Shown piece after piece: positions 7,127 through 7,844 of a stretch of DNA of 7,844 nt; the first letter of the stretch is position 1; the number at the start of each line of letters is the position of its first letter. Origin of the DNA: Anaerolineae bacterium (GTDB taxonomy: Bacteria > Chloroflexota > Anaerolineae > Aggregatilineales > Phototrophicaceae); contig JADLHH010000277.1 of assembly GCA_020848855.1 (NCBI GenBank), positions 1 to 7,844 of the forward strand, written 5' to 3'. The position numbers were made by a program, and so were the translations under genes. The notes below the pieces were generated by a model. The model was not told the origin of the DNA and searched no databases. It was given only the letters and a program-made list of their open reading frames with translations.

Positions 7127-7844
7127 GTGAGCGATAACAGCAAGACCCGTGTCGTGGTGGCGATGAGCGGCGGCGTCGATAGCTCGGTGGCGGCGGCGCT
7201 GCTGGTCGAGCGCGGCTACGACGTGGTCGGCATGATGATGCGGTTATGGTCGGAAGAAACGGCGGCTGGCGGGGCGCACAATCGGTGCTGCACACCTGAC
7301 CAGATGGCGGACGCGCGCCGGATCGCCGACAAGCTCGGCATCCCGTTTTACGTGCTGGACACGAAGGAAGTTTTCCGCAAAACGATTGTCGATTTCTTCA
7401 TCGACCAGCACCGGCGGGGCGTCACGCCCAACCCGTGCCTCGAATGCAACCGGCACATCCGCTTCGAGTTTCTGCTCAACAACGCGCTGGCACTGGACGC
7501 GGATTATCTGGCGACCGGACACTACGCCCGCATCGGGCAGGATGCGAACGGGCACTATCTGCTCAAGACCGGGCTGGACGAGCGCAAAGACCAGAGCTAT
7601 GTACTGAGCGTGATGGGGCAGGCGCAGTTGAGCAAGGCGCTGTTCCCGGTCGGGGAATATGCCAAGCTGGAAGTCCGCGAGATTGCGGCGCGCTTCGGAC
7701 TGCCGACCGCCAGCAAGCAGGACAGCCAGGATTTGTGCTTCCTGGGCGACGGCGACTACCGCCGCTTCCTGCGCGAGCACGCGCCGGAAGTCATGCAGGC
7801 GGGACCAATCGTGCGGCGCGGCGGCGAGGTCGTCGGCGAGCACG
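7127..7844 (+). CDS. mnmA: tRNA-specific 2-thiouridylase MnmA (3' partial)
   Basis: Uses ATP and a persulfide sulfur to make 2-thiouridine at the wobble position (U34) of tRNAs for Lys, Glu and Gln. 239 residues are present and the frame runs off the window end; family members are about 360-380 residues long, so the last third is missing. Seen: ATP-binding PP-loop SGGVDSS (14-20); [27 protein letters not shown] (52-78); catalytic C104 in [23 protein letters not shown] (129-136); [12 protein letters not shown] (154-165); and the second catalytic cysteine C204 in [15 protein letters not shown]. Both catalytic cysteines are therefore intact. The start is GTG at 7127 with AGGAA (7115-7119) at 7-nt spacing, and the PP-loop lies at its usual distance. 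It follows the cysteine desulfurase gene by 123 bp on the same strand, which suggests a sulfur-relay pair. Confidence 0.97.
   Translation, partial: MSDNSKTRVVVAMSGGVDSSVAAALLVERGYDVVGMMMRLWSEETAAGGAHNRCCTPDQMADARRIADKLGIPFYVLDTKEVFRKTIVDFFIDQHRRGVTPNPCLECNRHIRFEFLLNNALALDADYLATGHYARIGQDANGHYLLKTGLDERKDQSYVLSVMGQAQLSKALFPVGEYAKLEVREIAARFGLPTASKQDSQDLCFLGDGDYRRFLREHAPEVMQAGPIVRRGGEVVGEH

Noticed and set aside
6309..7295. Long minus-strand open frame (328 codons) opposite the desulfurase and mnmA starts
   Set aside because: The product is Arg/Pro/Ala/Ser/Cys rich without domain signals, and it spans the palindrome and control region of two well-supported genes on the other strand.
7244..7843. 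Minus-strand open frame (199 codons) opposite mnmA
   Set aside because: The plus-strand frame from 7127 carries every expected MnmA motif, including PP-loop and both catalytic cysteines, so this is a shadow.

Overview
The window reads as ordinary chromosome from a GC-rich bacterium (roughly 60% G+C by eye). Overall protein style (a FecR-like membrane protein, a two-TM double zinc ribbon protein, the enolase and pyruvate kinase variants) and the intergenic repeats suggest a member of the Chloroflexota, for example an Anaerolineae-type lineage. That assignment is inference from recall of family members; no database was searched.

Layout from left to right. (1) 3-1340, plus strand: the 3' part of a gene for a membrane-anchored extracytoplasmic protein with a FecR-like middle and a cysteine-containing beta-rich C-terminus; its true start lies before the window. 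(2) 1337-2026, minus strand: radC, a JAB/MPN-fold protein, whose stop codon overlaps that of gene 1 tail to tail (TTAG). (3) 2147-2749, plus strand: a small two-TM protein with a double zinc ribbon, divergent from radC and with a good sigma70-type promoter. (4) 2750-2848: a strong bidirectional terminator nested inside inverted copies of a TCAGTCC heptamer. (5) 5639 down to 2849, minus strand: an eno-pyk operon (enolase then pyruvate kinase, 19 bp apart), the last two steps of lower glycolysis. (6) 5640-5842: a divergent control region with a hairpin in the eno leader and, on the other side, a near-consensus promoter whose start point lies on a 15-bp interrupted palindrome. (7) 5843-7003, plus strand: a group I (IscS/NifS-like) cysteine desulfurase. 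(8) 7004-7126: an intergenic stretch with a perfect 28-bp palindrome that supplies the stop codon of the desulfurase, plus two smaller dyads. (9) 7127-7844, plus strand: the first 239 codons of mnmA, which runs off the window end.

Functionally there are two coherent pairs. eno and pyk convert 2-phosphoglycerate to PEP and then to pyruvate with ATP formation. The desulfurase followed by mnmA looks like a sulfur-delivery pair for 2-thiouridine at tRNA position 34, like yrvO-mnmA of Bacillus subtilis. I see no phage, transposase, CRISPR, toxin-antitoxin or biosynthetic cluster and no evidence of a new multi-gene system. The items worth a second look are the intergenic palindromes, the probable operator, the zinc ribbon protein and the FecR-like protein.
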